NCBI GenBank assembly: GCA_031291445.1
Contig: JARLJA010000143.1
Coordinates: 1-64,000, forward strand
Direction: 5' to 3'
DNA length: 64,000 bases
DNA from: Xanthobacteraceae bacterium
Lineage (GTDB): Bacteria > Pseudomonadota > Alphaproteobacteria > Rhizobiales > Xanthobacteraceae
The translations under genes and the position numbers were made by a program. The notes under the pieces were generated by a model. That model was not told the origin of the DNA, did not search any database, and saw only the letters and a list, made by a program, of their open reading frames with translations. Positions 27,921 through 37,242 of this stretch are shown here, piece after piece. Each line of letters starts with the position of its first letter. The stretch's first letter is position 1.

Positions 27921-27953
27921 CGAAACGAAACGCCGCCCACGAAGGGCGGCGTC
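27921..27953 (-). terminator. Terminator of the GMC oxidoreductase gene
   Basis: On the minus strand GACGCCGCCC, a short loop, and GGGCGGCG form a strong GC stem followed by TTTCGTTTCG. It lies 54 bases after the stop of the GMC oxidoreductase and is probably the end of the AraC-ALDH-GMC transcript. The remainder of 27751-28006 shows no gene. Confidence 0.65.
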
Positions 27954-28006
27954 GTCACGCGTTCGTCCGATGCGACGGAGCCTGTGCCCGGCGATCCGGC
28001 GGGCGC

Positions 28007-29647
28007 CTATTTGTGCGCCGCCTTGATCATATCCGCGGCCTTTTCGGCGATCATGATCGTCGGAGCGTTGGTGTTTCCGGTCGTGACCTCCGGCATGATC
28101 GAGGCGTCGACGACGCGAAGACCTTCGACGCCGTGAACCCGCAATTGCGGATCGACCACCGCCATCTTGTCGACGCCCATTTTACAGGTCCCGCACTGGT
28201 GATGATACGACATCACCGCCGAGCGCGCATAGGCGGCGAGCTGCTCGTCGCTCTGGGCCGCCGGTCCGGGATAGATTTCCCGCTTGATCCACGCCTTGAG
28301 CGCTTTCTGCTCGGCGATCTCGCGCAGCATCCTGACACAGGTGACCAGTGTCTTGACGTCATAGTCGGTGGCCAGCACGTTGATGTCCAACTCGATGTCG
28401 GCTGCGGGGTCCGCCGACGTCAGCCGGATCTCGCCACGTGACGTCGGTTTCACGCCGCCCGCATTGAAGGTGAAGGCATTGGCCACGGAGGCATTCTGTT
28501 CCGGCGCGTAGTAGGGCGCGAACAGGCCGAGGGGCTGCATGTCCGGCTCGGGGCGGTCCGGCGAGCTCTTGGCGAAGAGCTGCACATGAAGCGGCGTCAC
28601 ACCGGTGTTGTTGGGCGGCGGGATCGGCCTGGACGCTTCCCAGGTCACGGGGAGGAGGGTGTGGTCGTGAAGGTTCTGTCCCACGCCCGGAAGGTCGCGT
28701 TTCACGGCGACCCCGATCTTTTCGAGTGGTGCGCGCGGTCCGATGCCCGAGAGCATGAGAATCCGCGGGCTCTCGATCGAGCCGCCCGACACGATGACCT
28801 CGCGCGTAGCGGTCACCGTGTGAACGGCTCCGGCTTGCATGTAGGTCACCCCGGTTGCACGGCCCTTGTCGATCTCGACCCTGTGCACGCGCGCATTCGT
28901 GATGAGCGTCAGATTGGGGCGCTCGAGCGCGGGCCGCAGAAACGCGACGGCGGTGGACTGGCGCAGCCCGTCACGGGTGTTGAGATCGCAAAAGCCGACG
29001 CCCATCTGCGTCGGACCGTTGCAATCGGGGTTGTAGGGATGGCCCGCCTGCACGGCGGCTTCCATCATCGCGACGTTGACGGGATGAGGCCGTACTTCCG
29101 AGGTAACGTGCAAGGGGCCGCCCTTGGCGTGGTATTCCGAAGGCTCACCGTCGTAATCCTCGGATTTGAGGAAGTAGGGCCGCACGCTCTTCCAATCCCA
29201 GCCCGCGTTGCCCCAGCTTGCCCAGCGGTCGTAGTCCGTCGGCGCGCCGCGCACGTAGATCATGCCGTTCAGCGACGATGACCCGCCGAGCGTCTTTCCG
29301 CGCGGCCAGAACAGGCGGCGGTTGTCGGCGTGCTTTTGAGGCGTGGTCCAATAGGCCCAGTCGTAGGGCGAGTTCCACAGCTCGATCACGCGAAGCGGCG
29401 TCGAGATCTTCTCGCTGTCGTCCGGCCCACCCGCTTCGATCAGGAGCACGCGTGCGCCGTTTTCGGTCAGCCGATTGGCGAGAACACAACCGGCGCTGCC
29501 CGCGCCGCAAATGATATACTCGTAGCTTGCGTCAAGCGCTTGTGCCGTATTGATGGAAGCGCCTGGACGTCCCCCGGCCAGGGTGACGACGCCGGCGGCG
29601 ACGGCCGTGCGGCCGATGAATTGGCGGCGGTTCATCTTGCTGTTCAT
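28007..29647 (-). CDS. GMC-family FAD alcohol dehydrogenase with Tat signal
   Basis: This 546-residue flavoprotein is of the glucose-methanol-choline family. The N-terminus MNRRQFIGRTAVAAG carries a twin-arginine-like signal, so it is likely folded with FAD and exported to the periplasm. The dinucleotide motif is YIICGAGSAGCVLANRL, and the second GMC signature region includes GGSIESPRILMLSGIGP. The active-site His/Asn pair is in YHHQCGTCKMG and the closing VTTGNTNAPTIMIAEKAADMI. Substrate is probably an alcohol or polyol. It lies 12 bases after the aldehyde dehydrogenase stop, suggesting alcohol to aldehyde to acid oxidation. A start at 29635 (MNRRQF) is equally possible. Confidence 0.88.
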   Translation of the reverse strand: MNSKMNRRQFIGRTAVAAGVVTLAGGRPGASINTAQALDASYEYIICGAGSAGCVLANRLTENGARVLLIEAGGPDDSEKISTPLRVIELWNSPYDWAYWTTPQKHADNRRLFWPRGKTLGGSSSLNGMIYVRGAPTDYDRWASWGNAGWDWKSVRPYFLKSEDYDGEPSEYHAKGGPLHVTSEVRPHPVNVAMMEAAVQAGHPYNPDCNGPTQMGVGFCDLNTRDGLRQSTAVAFLRPALERPNLTLITNARVHRVEIDKGRATGVTYMQAGAVHTVTATREVIVSGGSIESPRILMLSGIGPRAPLEKIGVAVKRDLPGVGQNLHDHTLLPVTWEASRPIPPPNNTGVTPLHVQLFAKSSPDRPEPDMQPLGLFAPYYAPEQNASVANAFTFNAGGVKPTSRGEIRLTSADPAADIELDINVLATDYDVKTLVTCVRMLREIAEQKALKAWIKREIYPGPAAQSDEQLAAYARSAVMSYHHQCGTCKMGVDKMAVVDPQLRVHGVEGLRVVDASIMPEVTTGNTNAPTIMIAEKAADMIKAAHK

Positions 29648-29659
29648 GATCTTGCGCTC

Positions 29660-31099
29660 TCAGGAAATGACAATCTGGAGATCGGTGTATTCGTGCAGGC
29701 CGTCCTGGGCGAATTCGACGCCCAATCCCGACATCTTGGTGCCGCCGAAGGGAGCGTCGGGACGGATCATGCCGTGCTGGTTGATCCAGACCGTGCCGCA
29801 TTCGAGGCGTGTGGCGATGGCCCGCGCCCTGGCGGGATCCGCGGACCAGACCGACCCGCCGAGCCCGGCGGGATTGGCGTTGGCCGCGGCGATGACGTCC
29901 TCGACATCGCGGAACTTGATGATGGGCAGTACGGGGCCGAACTGCTCCTGATCGACGAGCGGATCGCCGTTCTCGAGATCGGCGATGAGGGTCGGCGGGT
30001 AGAACAAGCCTTCTCCCGGTGCCCCTCCGATCAGCACCCGGCCCTTGGCTTTGGCGCTCTCGACCAGTGCCACGACCTTGTCGAACTGCATCCTGTTGGA
30101 GACGGGGCCCAGCACGGTGCCGTCGTCCAGACCGTTGCCGAAACGCACCTTGGCCACATAGGCGGTCAAGGCTTCGCAGACGGCGTCATAAACGTCCTCA
30201 TGAACATAGAGCCGCTTGAGCGCGGCGCAGGTCTGGCCCGCGTTGATGAAGGCGCCCCAGAACAATCCTTCGGCGATCGCCTGCGGATCGACGTCGGGCA
30301 GGACGATGCCGGCGTCGTTGCCGCCGAGCTCGAGCGTCAGACGTTTCAACGTGTCGGCGGCCGAGCGCATGATGCTCTGGCCGGTGGGGGTCGAGCCAGT
30401 GAAAACGATCTTGCGGATGCCCTTGTGGGCTGACATCAGCGCACCGAGGTTGGTCGTGCTATCGTTGCCCGTCACGATATTGACCACGCCGGCGGGAAGG
30501 ACCTCGTTCATCAGGGCGACGAGGCGCAGGGTTGCGAGCGGCGTGAACGGCGACGGCTTGGAGACCACGGTGCAGCCGCAACGGACCGCGGGCAGGATGT
30601 GCCAAACAGCGATCAGCATCGGCCAGTTCCATGGCGTGATCGAGCCGACGACGCCGAGCGGCTTGCGAACCTTCTCGACATTGCCGCCCTCGCCGGAGGC
30701 GATGACTTCGGCCGTGAGCGAGAGGCCGGCGGTGTAGCGGCACCAGCCGACGGCGCCCTGCACTTCGAACATGGACCCGATGCCGCCGAGCGGCTTGCCC
30801 TGCTCGAGGGTGATGAGGCGCGCGAGCTCCTCCGCGTGCGCCTCGATCCGGTCGGCAATGGCGTGGCAGGCGGCCGCTCGGGTCGCGTCGTCCGTGGCCG
30901 CCCAGCTCGTGAAGGCCTCGGCGGCGGCGGCGACGGCGGCGTCGAGTTCCGAGGCCTGGGCCTCAGGGGCGTAGCCGACGACTTCGCCCGTCGCGGGATT
31001 GGTCACGGCGAAGCTCGCGCCCGTCATGACGGCCTTGCCGCCGATCGTCATGGGAAACAGCGCGCCGCTTTCCGCGGTTTGCTTGACCTGCTCGTTCAT
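29660..31099 (-). CDS. NAD(P)-dependent aldehyde dehydrogenase
   Basis: The 479-residue cytosolic enzyme oxidises an aldehyde to the acid. It shows the ALDH Rossmann segment (VFTGSTPTGQSIM), catalytic glutamate region LELGGNDAGIVLPD, and the catalytic cysteine in NAGQTCAALKRLYV. The ending PFGGTKMSGLGVEF is also typical. The ATG at 31097-31099 has GGAGAGG at good spacing; the longer frame adds 16 non-homologous residues. It is followed in the same operon by the GMC dehydrogenase and preceded by an AraC regulator on the same strand. Confidence 0.92.
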   Translation of the reverse strand: MNEQVKQTAESGALFPMTIGGKAVMTGASFAVTNPATGEVVGYAPEAQASELDAAVAAAAEAFTSWAATDDATRAAACHAIADRIEAHAEELARLITLEQGKPLGGIGSMFEVQGAVGWCRYTAGLSLTAEVIASGEGGNVEKVRKPLGVVGSITPWNWPMLIAVWHILPAVRCGCTVVSKPSPFTPLATLRLVALMNEVLPAGVVNIVTGNDSTTNLGALMSAHKGIRKIVFTGSTPTGQSIMRSAADTLKRLTLELGGNDAGIVLPDVDPQAIAEGLFWGAFINAGQTCAALKRLYVHEDVYDAVCEALTAYVAKVRFGNGLDDGTVLGPVSNRMQFDKVVALVESAKAKGRVLIGGAPGEGLFYPPTLIADLENGDPLVDQEQFGPVLPIIKFRDVEDVIAAANANPAGLGGSVWSADPARARAIATRLECGTVWINQHGMIRPDAPFGGTKMSGLGVEFAQDGLHEYTDLQIVIS

Positions 31100-31245
31100 A
31101 GGCTCCTCTCCATGGTTTGACAGCGTCGGAGAGCCTACGACCGGCACTTGCCGGCAGACTTCGACTGAAACGACCGATGTTTGGGACTAAGGCGACCGGT
31201 GGGTGCTCCGGTGTGACGCCAGGACCGCGCTTTCCCGGCCGCCGG

Positions 31246-32250
31246 TCAACGCCGTTCGCCGGGGGCGACGCCGAACTGCCTGCGGTAGGCGCGGTAGAAG
31301 AACGAGAGATCGTTGAAGCCCGACGCGTAAGCGATTTCAGTCACCGTCAGCCCCGGATCGGTCAGAATTCGGCGGCGGGCCCGATCGAGCCGGGTTGAAA
31401 GGAGCTGTTCGCGCGCGCTGTCGCCGTGGCGGGCGAAGCTGCGCTGAAGCTGGCGCGGACTCGCGCCGAGCTCGTCACAAAGCTGGCCCGGGCCGAAGCC
31501 CGGGTCATTGGCCTTCCGATGGATGACGCACAGCGCCTCCTCGTAGAGACGGTCATGCTTCTCCCTCGGGGCGTTGCCGCCGGCCTTTGCGTCGAGCAAT
31601 GCGCTCGCCAGTACCGAGAACAGCGCCTCCCGAAGCCGTTCGGGCGTATCGTTCTCGAACCATCCCGAACTCTGGTCCGCCGGGTCGTCATCCCCGTCGA
31701 CGACGGTCGCGGCGCCGGCATCGGTCATCTGCCGCGTCACCCGTTGCAGCAGGACCTTCAGGGCGATCGCAAAGCCGCTATGTCCTCGGATAAGGGCTGG
31801 CGCGTCCAGCAACCGGCCGAATCTGCCGAGCCCCTCGCTACGTGGAACATGAAGAGAGATCTGCTCGACCGCACCGCTGGCAAATCGAAAGCGGCTCGGC
31901 CGGGTGGCGTCGCTGATGAAAATGTCGTTTGGTCGCAGATGCGCGGTCGCGGTGCCCTGCGCCATTTCCGCGGCGCCCGAGAGCTGCATCGTGAATACGA
32001 AATGATCGACGAAATCCGTGCGGATCTGAGCCGCGGTGCGTTCGATCTCCAGGTCGGGAAGGCGCACGTAGGCGAGCTCCATTCCGTCTCGCCGGAGGAG
32101 ACCGGTTCGCGCCGCGAACGGAAATTGACCGATATCGGAGCTGCCGCCTCCGGAAGCGGAGCGCACGATATAATTGCCGCAGACCTGCCGGACCCCGCTT
32201 TGGAACGAATCGACGGTGCGATGAAGTGTGGGCGTGAAAACGACGTGCAT
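31246..32250 (-). CDS. AraC-family regulator of the ALDH-GMC genes
   Basis: The 334-residue protein has an N-terminal AraC_binding_2-like sensing domain (about 30-200; VRLPDLEIERTAAQ, RPNDIFISDATRPSRF) and a C-terminal double helix-turn-helix: LCDELGASPRQLQRSF and VTEIAYASGFNDLSFFYRAYRRQFG. The start MHVVFTPTLHRTV at 32248-32250 was chosen over a longer frame with an uncharged hydrophobic leader. It lies 146 bases upstream of the aldehyde dehydrogenase on the same strand, so it likely activates that operon in response to its substrate. Confidence 0.85.
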   Translation of the reverse strand: MHVVFTPTLHRTVDSFQSGVRQVCGNYIVRSASGGGSSDIGQFPFAARTGLLRRDGMELAYVRLPDLEIERTAAQIRTDFVDHFVFTMQLSGAAEMAQGTATAHLRPNDIFISDATRPSRFRFASGAVEQISLHVPRSEGLGRFGRLLDAPALIRGHSGFAIALKVLLQRVTRQMTDAGAATVVDGDDDPADQSSGWFENDTPERLREALFSVLASALLDAKAGGNAPREKHDRLYEEALCVIHRKANDPGFGPGQLCDELGASPRQLQRSFARHGDSAREQLLSTRLDRARRRILTDPGLTVTEIAYASGFNDLSFFYRAYRRQFGVAPGERR

Positions 32251-32462
32251 ACTCCGCTCCGGCTTCCTGAAAAGCGGCGTTGACAGCCAAAAGCTGAAAG
32301 CAAGAGGCAAGAAGCTTGCCACTGCTCACGGCTTGTGCAGAAGCGATACCGGTGGGAAAGGCTGTGAAGCGATCGCAGCCGTCGTCGCGCGGGGAGAAGG
32401 CGGTGTGCTTTCTGAAATCACACAGATATTTCAACTATATAACAATTCGCGGTGTGATCCCG

Positions 32463-32476
32463 AATGGCGCGCCATT
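32463..32476. promoter_or_regulatory. Palindrome upstream of the araC-type gene
   Basis: AATGGCGCGCCATT is a perfect 14-base palindrome in the 348-base gap 32251-32598, next to an AT-rich stretch (32420-32450) that probably holds the promoter of the AraC-type gene. I see no other structure or gene in this gap. Confidence 0.4.
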
Positions 32477-32598
32477 TCAACGCGATTTTTGTCCAGGCAT
32501 TGTCGTCCCTGCCGAGAGTGTTGCCGGAAGCATAATCGGGACTCCTGGCCTCCCGGTGCCACGTTTCGGCGCTCCTGATCAGCGCATCGCCGCCCGCG

Positions 32599-33606
32599 CT
32601 ACCGATCCGCCGGCGCAGGCCCGACGGTCTCGAAGCTGGAGGCTCGTGGAAAGCAGTCTTCGAGGAAGCGCCGCAACAGGTCGGCCTTGGTTTCCGGGGC
32701 GTCGTCCCAGTCGTCGTTGATGCAGAAGCACAGCGGGCGAATGCGGCGGAGCTCTTCCAATTCTTGCTCCACGCGCGCAAGCGGCGGCTGGAACATGACG
32801 AACGAACACTGCTCCGCCGAATTGACCGACAGCTCGCACCCGCCGCGTGCCGCAAGCCAGTGGACGTACAGCACGTGAGGCATGACCATGCGGCCCACCC
32901 GGAAGCGTGACGCCGACGTCCGGGCGAAGTCCCGGCGCCACCGCGACTCGACGCGCCCGAGCGCCTTGCGGTCGAGCATGATCGGCCCGTGGATCGGACT
33001 GGCGAGGCGGCGTTGTCCGAGCGCCGCGGTGAGCAGGTCCCGGGCGTAGTGGAGCCACTGGACCGCCAGGTCGTCCGGATCGCCATCGCTGAATGGCAAT
33101 TCCCACGTGTCGACCCAGATTCGAGGACGTCCGTCGGCCGTGACGAACTGGTCGCGCGCCACCGGCCGCCCGAAGAAGAAGTCGTCGTTGAGGTAGAGGA
33201 AGCGCCGGGAGATCCCCGGGATTCGGTGCAGGTGGGACTCGATGGCGGCCGAGTTGAATGTCGGCAGATGCGAGGCGTCCGGGAAGATGTCTTCGTGGCG
33301 CACCAGCCGGAGCCGGGGATGGTCGCGTCGCAACCAGCGGGGAACCTGCCCGTTGGTGACCAGGAAAATTCGGCCCGCCCAGGGCACGTAGGCTTCGAGA
33401 GAGCGGAGCGAGTACCGCAGCTCGTCGCTGTCGCGAAACCGGCGCGCGCCGGCGGCCGTGGTCGGCTGGGGGGCGGATGCGTAGTGCTCGAAGGCGCGTC
33501 GGAATTCCGGATCGCCGCCATCCACCCAGGTGTACACGACGTCGACCTGCCCACTGGCTTCGGCCCGCCGCCGATCCAGCCATTCACGAAAAACGTTCCT
33601 CACCAA
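32599..33606 (-). CDS. Stealth-family sugar-phosphate transferase
   Basis: This 335-residue protein shows the four conserved regions of Stealth proteins, relatives of GlcNAc-1-phosphotransferase that build hexose-phosphate capsular polymers: CR1 VDVVYTWVDGGDPEF (residues ~21-35), CR2 from RFRDSDELRYSLRSLE through IFLVTNGQVPRWL to RRFLYLNDDFFFG, CR3 around MPHVLYVHW, and CR4 CFCINDDWDD (near 300). It is soluble with no export signal. No other capsule gene is next to it; its nearest neighbour on the strand is a polyphosphate glucokinase. Donor and acceptor are unknown. Confidence 0.85.
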   Translation of the reverse strand: MVRNVFREWLDRRRAEASGQVDVVYTWVDGGDPEFRRAFEHYASAPQPTTAAGARRFRDSDELRYSLRSLEAYVPWAGRIFLVTNGQVPRWLRRDHPRLRLVRHEDIFPDASHLPTFNSAAIESHLHRIPGISRRFLYLNDDFFFGRPVARDQFVTADGRPRIWVDTWELPFSDGDPDDLAVQWLHYARDLLTAALGQRRLASPIHGPIMLDRKALGRVESRWRRDFARTSASRFRVGRMVMPHVLYVHWLAARGGCELSVNSAEQCSFVMFQPPLARVEQELEELRRIRPLCFCINDDWDDAPETKADLLRRFLEDCFPRASSFETVGPAPADR

Positions 33607-33739
33607 TTTCCCTCTTGACCGGAATCAAGCCTCTCCCGGTCGATTGATACATTTCAAGTGTAGTTTGAAACGGGATTGGGGGCCAGAGCCCGGGGTATTG
33701 CGGAAAGCGAGTTGCTCCGCAACAAGACTTGCGGGCGTT

Positions 33740-34429
33740 TCAACGGCCGCGCTTCCTGCTCCAGAGCCTGAAGCCGCCTTCGAACGCATCGTCGTTGCTG
33801 CCCCGCCGCGTCTTCGGCGGCAGGTCGTCGATCCTCGCGACGTTGCCGCCGCCCAGCACGATATAGTCGGGCTCGAGCGCAGTGCGCAGGCGCTCGACAA
33901 CGTCGGCAACGCACCGCTGCCATTTCCTCTTGCCGAACCGTTCGAGGGCCTTTGCGCCGACGACGTCTTCGAACGACTTGCCCTTGCGGTAGGGAAGATG
34001 ACCGATCTCCATCGGCTCCAGGACGCCGTCGACGATCATGGCCGATCCCAGTCCGGTGCCGAGACCCAGGAACAGCATGCGCCCGCGCGTGTAGCTGCCC
34101 AACGCCTGCATCAACGCGTCGTTGACGACCCGGGTGGGCCGGCCGAAAGCCTTCTCGAAATGGAAGCCGGCCCACCCCTTGCCGAGGTTGTAGGGCTCCG
34201 CGACGGGACGGTTGTGAATGACAGGCCCCGGATAGCCCACCGAGATCACGTCATACGCCCAATCCCGCGTGAGATGCTTGACCTTCCTGACCATCGCCTT
34301 GGCCGACAAGTGCCCTCCGGATTCGAACTCACGCCTGGTGCGGCCGTGATTGGTCATGACCTTGACGTGGGATCCGCCGACATCGATCGTCAGAATGCGC
34401 CGCGAAGATCTCACTGACGATTTCCTCAT
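33740..34429 (-). CDS. ppgK: Polyphosphate glucokinase (ROK family)
   Basis: The 229-residue enzyme would phosphorylate glucose with polyphosphate (and perhaps ATP). Visible features are the ROK phosphate loop LTIDVGGSHVKV near the start, GYPGPV, the sugar-binding VVNDALMQALG, a second phosphate motif FLGLGTGLGSAMIVDG, and the PPGK-specific EIGHLPYRKGKSFEDVVG. The C-terminal IVLGGGNVARID also fits. I used the ATG at 34427-34429; a TTG 21 bases upstream is possible. It is upstream of the Stealth gene with a 133-base gap, so co-transcription is uncertain. Confidence 0.85.
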   Translation of the reverse strand: MRKSSVRSSRRILTIDVGGSHVKVMTNHGRTRREFESGGHLSAKAMVRKVKHLTRDWAYDVISVGYPGPVIHNRPVAEPYNLGKGWAGFHFEKAFGRPTRVVNDALMQALGSYTRGRMLFLGLGTGLGSAMIVDGVLEPMEIGHLPYRKGKSFEDVVGAKALERFGKRKWQRCVADVVERLRTALEPDYIVLGGGNVARIDDLPPKTRRGSNDDAFEGGFRLWSRKRGR

Positions 34430-34606
34430 GGTGCGGGTGCTTTCGCTCAAAGTGACCGAAGTGCGTCATGCGCGACGATCGTTCCACGGTCGACGCTCCG
34501 TCCCTCCCACAGCACGCAACGCTGGTTCCCGGAGCATGGCGCGTCATCTGCAACCGAAACACTGCTTCGACGTTTTCATCAAGCACGAACGGGAAAAGGA
34601 GGTCGC

Positions 34607-34915
34607 ATGAAAAAAGTGGCTTTGCTACTGACGACGGTCGCCACGCTTGCGATCGCTTCGGTTCCGGCGGACGCGCGTGGTTTCGGCCACGGCGGCGGTT
34701 GGGGACGTGGTGGTGGCTGGGGATGGGGGCCCGGTATCGGGTTCGGATTAGCGGCAGGCGCGCTCGCAGCGGGGGCATACGGTGTCTATGGGCCCTATGG
34801 CTATGGATATGGCCCGGGCTACGGATACTACGGCGGCCCGTACGCCGATGGTGGCCCGTACGCCGCCTATGGCGGGCCGTACTGGCGCCATCGGCGCTAC
34901 TATCAGTACTGGTGA
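34607..34915 (+). CDS. Small exported Gly/Tyr-rich protein
   Basis: This 102-residue protein has a clear Sec signal peptide (MKKVALLLTTVATLAIA with cleavage near ADA-RG), followed by a low-complexity mature part rich in Gly, Trp, Pro and Tyr (GWGRGGGWGWGPG, GYGYGPGYGYYGGPY) and a basic-aromatic tail. Similar short secreted proteins are common in rhizobia; the function is unknown, perhaps envelope-associated. AAGGAGG precedes the ATG at ideal spacing, implying strong translation, and an excellent hairpin terminator follows the stop. Confidence 0.8.
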   Translation: MKKVALLLTTVATLAIASVPADARGFGHGGGWGRGGGWGWGPGIGFGLAAGALAAGAYGVYGPYGYGYGPGYGYYGGPYADGGPYAAYGGPYWRHRRYYQYW

Positions 34916-34920
34916 GGAAC

Positions 34921-34945
34921 AAAGCCCGGAAAATTTCCGGGCTTT
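34921..34945 (+). terminator. Terminator, probably bidirectional
   Basis: AAAGCCCGGAAA and TTTCCGGGCTTT flank a single A, giving a perfect 12-base inverted repeat five bases after the stop of the small exported protein. It is followed by GTTCTCTTT on the plus strand and GTTCCTC on the minus strand. It can also serve the convergent ferritin-like gene. Confidence 0.85.
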
Positions 34946-35029
34946 GTTCTCTTTCACCGGCGCCTTCGATCCGGAGTGGTGATGGGCCGGCGCGCCCAAC
35001 GCAAGCGCCGCCGGCCCGGTGCGGGCGGC

Positions 35030-35536
35030 TTAGCTTGCCGCGCGCATGTTGACCTTGCTCTCGGCGAGCGTGGTCAGCTTCTGGTCGGTCGCTTTCTCTT
35101 CTTCCAGCGTCTTCTGCAGGACACTGGCGCAATCGCTGCGGCCGAGCTGCTTCGCCCAGGCGATCAGCGAGCCGTAGCGCGTGATCTCGTAGTGCTCGGC
35201 GGCCTGCGCGGCGTTGATCAGGGCAGCGTCCAGCACGCTCTTGTCCTCGACCTCGCCGGCGGTCTCATCGGCTTCCTTGATGATGCCGTCGATGGCCGGA
35301 CAGGTCACGGCCTTGATCTCGGCGCCGTTCATCTGAAACACCTGCTCCAGGCGCTTCACATGGGTCTCCGTCTGCGCCAGGTGATCGAGGAAACCCTGCT
35401 TGAGCTGCGGGTTGGTCGCCTTCTTGGCCATCTTCGGCAGCGCCTTCACGAGCTGCTGTTCGGCGTAATAGATGTCCTGCAATTGATGCACGAATAGGTC
35501 ATTCATCGTCTTGATGTCTTTGGTAAACAGTCCCAT
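35030..35536 (-). CDS. Ferritin-like YciE/YciF family protein (DUF892)
   Basis: This 168-residue all-helical protein is of the DUF892 family, induced by general stress in many bacteria and thought to bind a di-metal centre. The sequence shows MNDLFVHQLQDIYYAEQQLV at the start and the repeated E-x6-Y and ExxH-type positions (QTETHVKRLEQVF, AAEHYEITRYG, EEEKATDQKL). The ATG at 35534-35536 gives the normal length; the longer frame adds non-homologous sequence. It is convergent with the exported small protein and shares its terminator. Confidence 0.88.
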   Translation of the reverse strand: MGLFTKDIKTMNDLFVHQLQDIYYAEQQLVKALPKMAKKATNPQLKQGFLDHLAQTETHVKRLEQVFQMNGAEIKAVTCPAIDGIIKEADETAGEVEDKSVLDAALINAAQAAEHYEITRYGSLIAWAKQLGRSDCASVLQKTLEEEKATDQKLTTLAESKVNMRAAS

Positions 35537-35750
35537 GTGCGGGCTCCCGGTCAGGCAGAACGGCGCCATGCCGCCTGCATGGGGCTCGAACCACCGAAGT
35601 GCCGTCCCGTTCCGAAAACCGCACTCGTGCGGCGATGCGCGCCACAATCCGTTCGTCCAAATCACGGTGTGGCCTTGGTTTGGTCAAACCGGCGTGGCGT
35701 TGGAGGTGCTGGGTATACGGGTGGAATCTGACTGCGTACGGAGTGACACC

Positions 35751-36608
35751 ATGCTGGATCTAAAACCCGCCGGCTCCAACGACGAGGACGTCGTCGTGGT
35801 CGCGCCGCCGATCGATGGGCTATCCGCGCCCGCGCATCACACCCCGCATCCTTCGCCCGAAGCGCCCCACGACACGAAGCTCGACTTCGTCGCCGAGCGG
35901 TGGGGCCCGCCAACGGATACGACGTTGAGCCGTGTTGCTCCTGACGCCTTCGCTGTCGAGGGCCACGCCGCGGTCGAGTCCTCCGACGAACATCCCTGGC
36001 TCGGTGGCCTGATGAAGCGTGCCGCCGTGGCTCTGGTGGTCATGCTGCTCGGTTCTGTCGCCACCTTGGCATGGCGCTTCCACGGCAACGAAGCCAGTCA
36101 GATCGTGGCGAGATGGACTCCGGATATCGTGCTGGCGTGGCTGCCCGTGACAGCGGCCGAGCCTTCGAGCCAATCGGCAGGTCAGGCGGCGGAGGTGCCG
36201 GCCTCGCAACCGAATGCGCAACCGGCGTCCCAGGAGGCCGGGCCGCAACAACCGGCGCATTCAGCTCTGGCACCGCCCGCCGCGGTCGCGCTGCCGGCAC
36301 CCGATAGCGTGCTTCAGGCGATGGCACGCGATCTCGAGAAGGCGCAACAGGCGATTGAACAGCTCAAGGGCAACCAGGACCAACTTGCCCGCGAGGTCGC
36401 GAAGCTCGGCGAACAGGCCGCGCGGCACCGCTCAGCAGCGCCATCGCCGCGACCCACAGTCACCGCAAGCCGCAAGCCGGCGCCGGCCGTTCCGGGATCG
36501 CCGGCTGCGATCCAGCAGCGCCCGGCTCCGTCTTCGCCGGCCGTCGCGCCAACGGCGGTCCAGCCGCAACCGTCTTCGGCGCCCCGACCGCCTGCCGCGC
36601 TGCCATAG
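35751..36608 (+). CDS. Single-pass membrane protein with Pro/Ala-rich domain, unknown function
   Basis: The 285-residue protein has an acidic/His-rich cytosolic N-terminus (residues 1-~85), one transmembrane helix (about 88-108, RAAVALVVMLLGSVATLAW), then a long Pro/Ala/Gln-rich region containing a helical, possibly coiled-coil stretch (VLQAMARDLEKAQQAIEQLKG). The tail is again Pro-rich. Proteins of this design are frequent in Bradyrhizobium relatives and have no known function. The ATG at 35751 was chosen because upstream sequence in the frame overlaps the divergent ferritin-like gene. Confidence 0.65.
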   Translation: MLDLKPAGSNDEDVVVVAPPIDGLSAPAHHTPHPSPEAPHDTKLDFVAERWGPPTDTTLSRVAPDAFAVEGHAAVESSDEHPWLGGLMKRAAVALVVMLLGSVATLAWRFHGNEASQIVARWTPDIVLAWLPVTAAEPSSQSAGQAAEVPASQPNAQPASQEAGPQQPAHSALAPPAAVALPAPDSVLQAMARDLEKAQQAIEQLKGNQDQLAREVAKLGEQAARHRSAAPSPRPTVTASRKPAPAVPGSPAAIQQRPAPSSPAVAPTAVQPQPSSAPRPPAALP

Positions 36609-36640
36609 CGCTGCCCAGCATTGGGGCGGCGTCGCAACGG

Positions 36641-36892
36641 CTATGGATTGCAGCGCATTCCCCGCTCGACCAATCTGCGCCGGTCGCGACGAAAGGCGTG
36701 ATACTGGGTGATGGTCCGATTGGCCAAGCGCAGCACATTTCGCTCGCCGAGGCCAAGCATCGTGCGGATATGGTCGCCGACAAATTGACGCGCCGCGGCC
36801 GGCTCGTCGACAGCGCCGCAACGTGTCAGGAAGTCCAAGGCTATGCGCGTCGCTTTTTCGGCCAGCGCGGTCTCATCTGCACTCTGGGTCAT
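36641..36892 (-). CDS. Small conserved-looking protein, unknown function
   Basis: The 83-residue frame MTQSADETALAEKATRIALD has a helical, charged composition with the segment RCGAVDEPAAARQFVGDHI and then RTMLGLGERNVLRLANRTI. This resembles short hypothetical proteins of rhizobia that end in a basic 'NRAI' segment. No motif tells the function. Start chosen at the internal ATG, since the longer frame begins with a basic non-homologous leader. Confidence 0.45.
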   Translation of the reverse strand: MTQSADETALAEKATRIALDFLTRCGAVDEPAAARQFVGDHIRTMLGLGERNVLRLANRTITQYHAFRRDRRRLVERGMRCNP

Positions 36893-37242
36893 TGCGGACG
36901 CACCCGATCTGGAGTTGTGGCGGCTTGCCTGCGCCAATGGTGATCTCCACGCCCGCCGCACCGTCCTGGACCGATCCGCGCTGGCCGGCCCGGGGAGACA
37001 TGCTCATGCCGTCAGTGGGAGAAACGCGCAAAAGACGCTTGGTTCCATCGTTCCGGCGAGAGACGCGACATGCCGGCCCTCCGCAAGCCGCCATCGCGAT
37101 GCTCATTGTCCTGGTGGCGCGAGGCAGTCGAACTCGGCAGGAGCGCGCGACGTGGAAGCCCGTCGGCTTTTCGTTGCGTCCATTTCGCCGAAGATAATTC
37201 AGGTCGGCCGGAACGGTCGGTCCCGCCCGCGATTTGATCTGC
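36893..37242. other. Gene-free stretch
   Basis: This 350-base region lies between two small genes. Frames crossing it are compositionally unlike proteins. I see no strong inverted repeat or promoter in it. Confidence 0.4.
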
